Source: Flavobacterium azooxidireducens
GTDB lineage: Bacteria; Bacteroidota; Bacteroidia; Flavobacteriales; Flavobacteriaceae
Assembly (NCBI RefSeq): GCF_023195775.1
Contig: NZ_CP096205.1
Location: forward strand, 1,860,001 to 1,924,000
Direction: 5' to 3'
Length of the DNA stretch: 64,000 nucleotides
Numbering within the stretch: position 1 is the stretch's first letter; the number at the start of each line of letters is the position of its first letter. Of the stretch, positions 63,962-64,000 are shown piece after piece. Under the pieces are notes generated by a model, which was not told the origin of the DNA, did no database searches, and was given only the letters and a program-made list of their open reading frames with translations. Position numbers and translations under genes: made by a program.

Positions 63962-64000
63962 ATGAAATACTTCCACGAAAAAATCGAAGCCAAATGGCAA
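63962..64000 (+). CDS. leuS: Leucyl-tRNA synthetase, first 13 codons (cut by the window edge)
   Basis: ATG at 63962 is followed by 12 more codons reading KYFHEKIEAKWQ. The IEAKWQ start is the usual N-terminus of bacterial LeuRS. The rest lies beyond the window. Confidence 0.7.
   Translation, partial: MKYFHEKIEAKWQ

Noticed and set aside
1..64000. CRISPR array or cas genes
   Set aside because: No regularly spaced direct repeats and no Cas proteins were seen. The TPR-CHAT gene resembles the Csx29 type only in domain layout; no gRAMP or Csx30-like gene is near.
1..64000. Complete insertion sequence or prophage
   Set aside because: No transposase, integrase or structural phage gene is present; only short repeats, palindromes and one tail-fibre-like relic.

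Overview
The window is a 64-kb stretch of an AT-rich Bacteroidota chromosome, most likely a Flavobacterium or a close Flavobacteriaceae relative. The signs are: TAnnTTTG-type -7 promoter boxes, almost no Shine-Dalgarno sequences, a secreted protein with a type IX secretion (T9SS) C-terminal domain, DUF4476, DUF5686 and DUF3098 family proteins, GxxExxY and GIY-YIG accessory genes, and the ftsX-DUF3098-uppP-truB gene order. Most of it is ordinary chromosome, interrupted by small accessory insertions and dispersed non-coding repeats.

Left end (1-700): a tRNA-Leu(CAA) is followed by a small GIY-YIG nuclease ORF and then by a second, partial copy of the tRNA 3' half plus its terminator. The partial copy is broken in its T-loop by a 20-bp perfect palindrome. 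This looks like a compact selfish element that targets the tRNA 3' end. Region 847-12961 is the most interesting block. It holds a periplasmic TPR-CHAT caspase-like protease, an ECF-type sigma factor with a membrane-spanning TPR anti-sigma candidate, an OmpA-like protein heading a run of small secreted proteins and lipoproteins, and a leucine-rich T9SS cargo protein. Four transcription units here, including the sigma operon itself, share one upstream motif, TGTTTAC-N16-CACTAA, with identical spacing. I read the block as a self-contained cell-envelope stress or signalling regulon in which a CHAT protease may act on the anti-sigma factor.

Region 13-25 kb holds a NarL-type two-component system, a relic of a phage-tail-like chaperone end, a DUF808 membrane protein, umuC/umuD, a GNAT enzyme, an unusual BRCT-like/SWIM-like/TM protein paired with a HEPN-like protein, a cold-shock protein and aspS. 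Region 25-33 kb is a TetR-controlled RND efflux operon whose likely operator overlaps the promoter, followed by a polyprenyl synthetase gene. Region 34-40 kb is sucA and sucB, split by a 140-bp imperfect palindrome and an MNT/HEPN toxin-antitoxin pair. Region 40-48 kb holds a DUF4476 protein, an aspartic protease, TatD, an acyltransferase, asparaginase, tRNA-Ser and an ExbB/ExbD energiser operon. Region 48-64 kb holds rpoN, a GxxExxY gene inside repeats, asnS, an RND/MMPL exporter, a DUF5686 outer-membrane protein, pyrH-frr, a patatin, a thioredoxin-like protein, a ParE-type toxin with a short antitoxin, truB-uppP-DUF3098-ftsX, and the first codons of leuS at the right edge.

All assignments come from reading sequence and motifs by eye; no database search was run.
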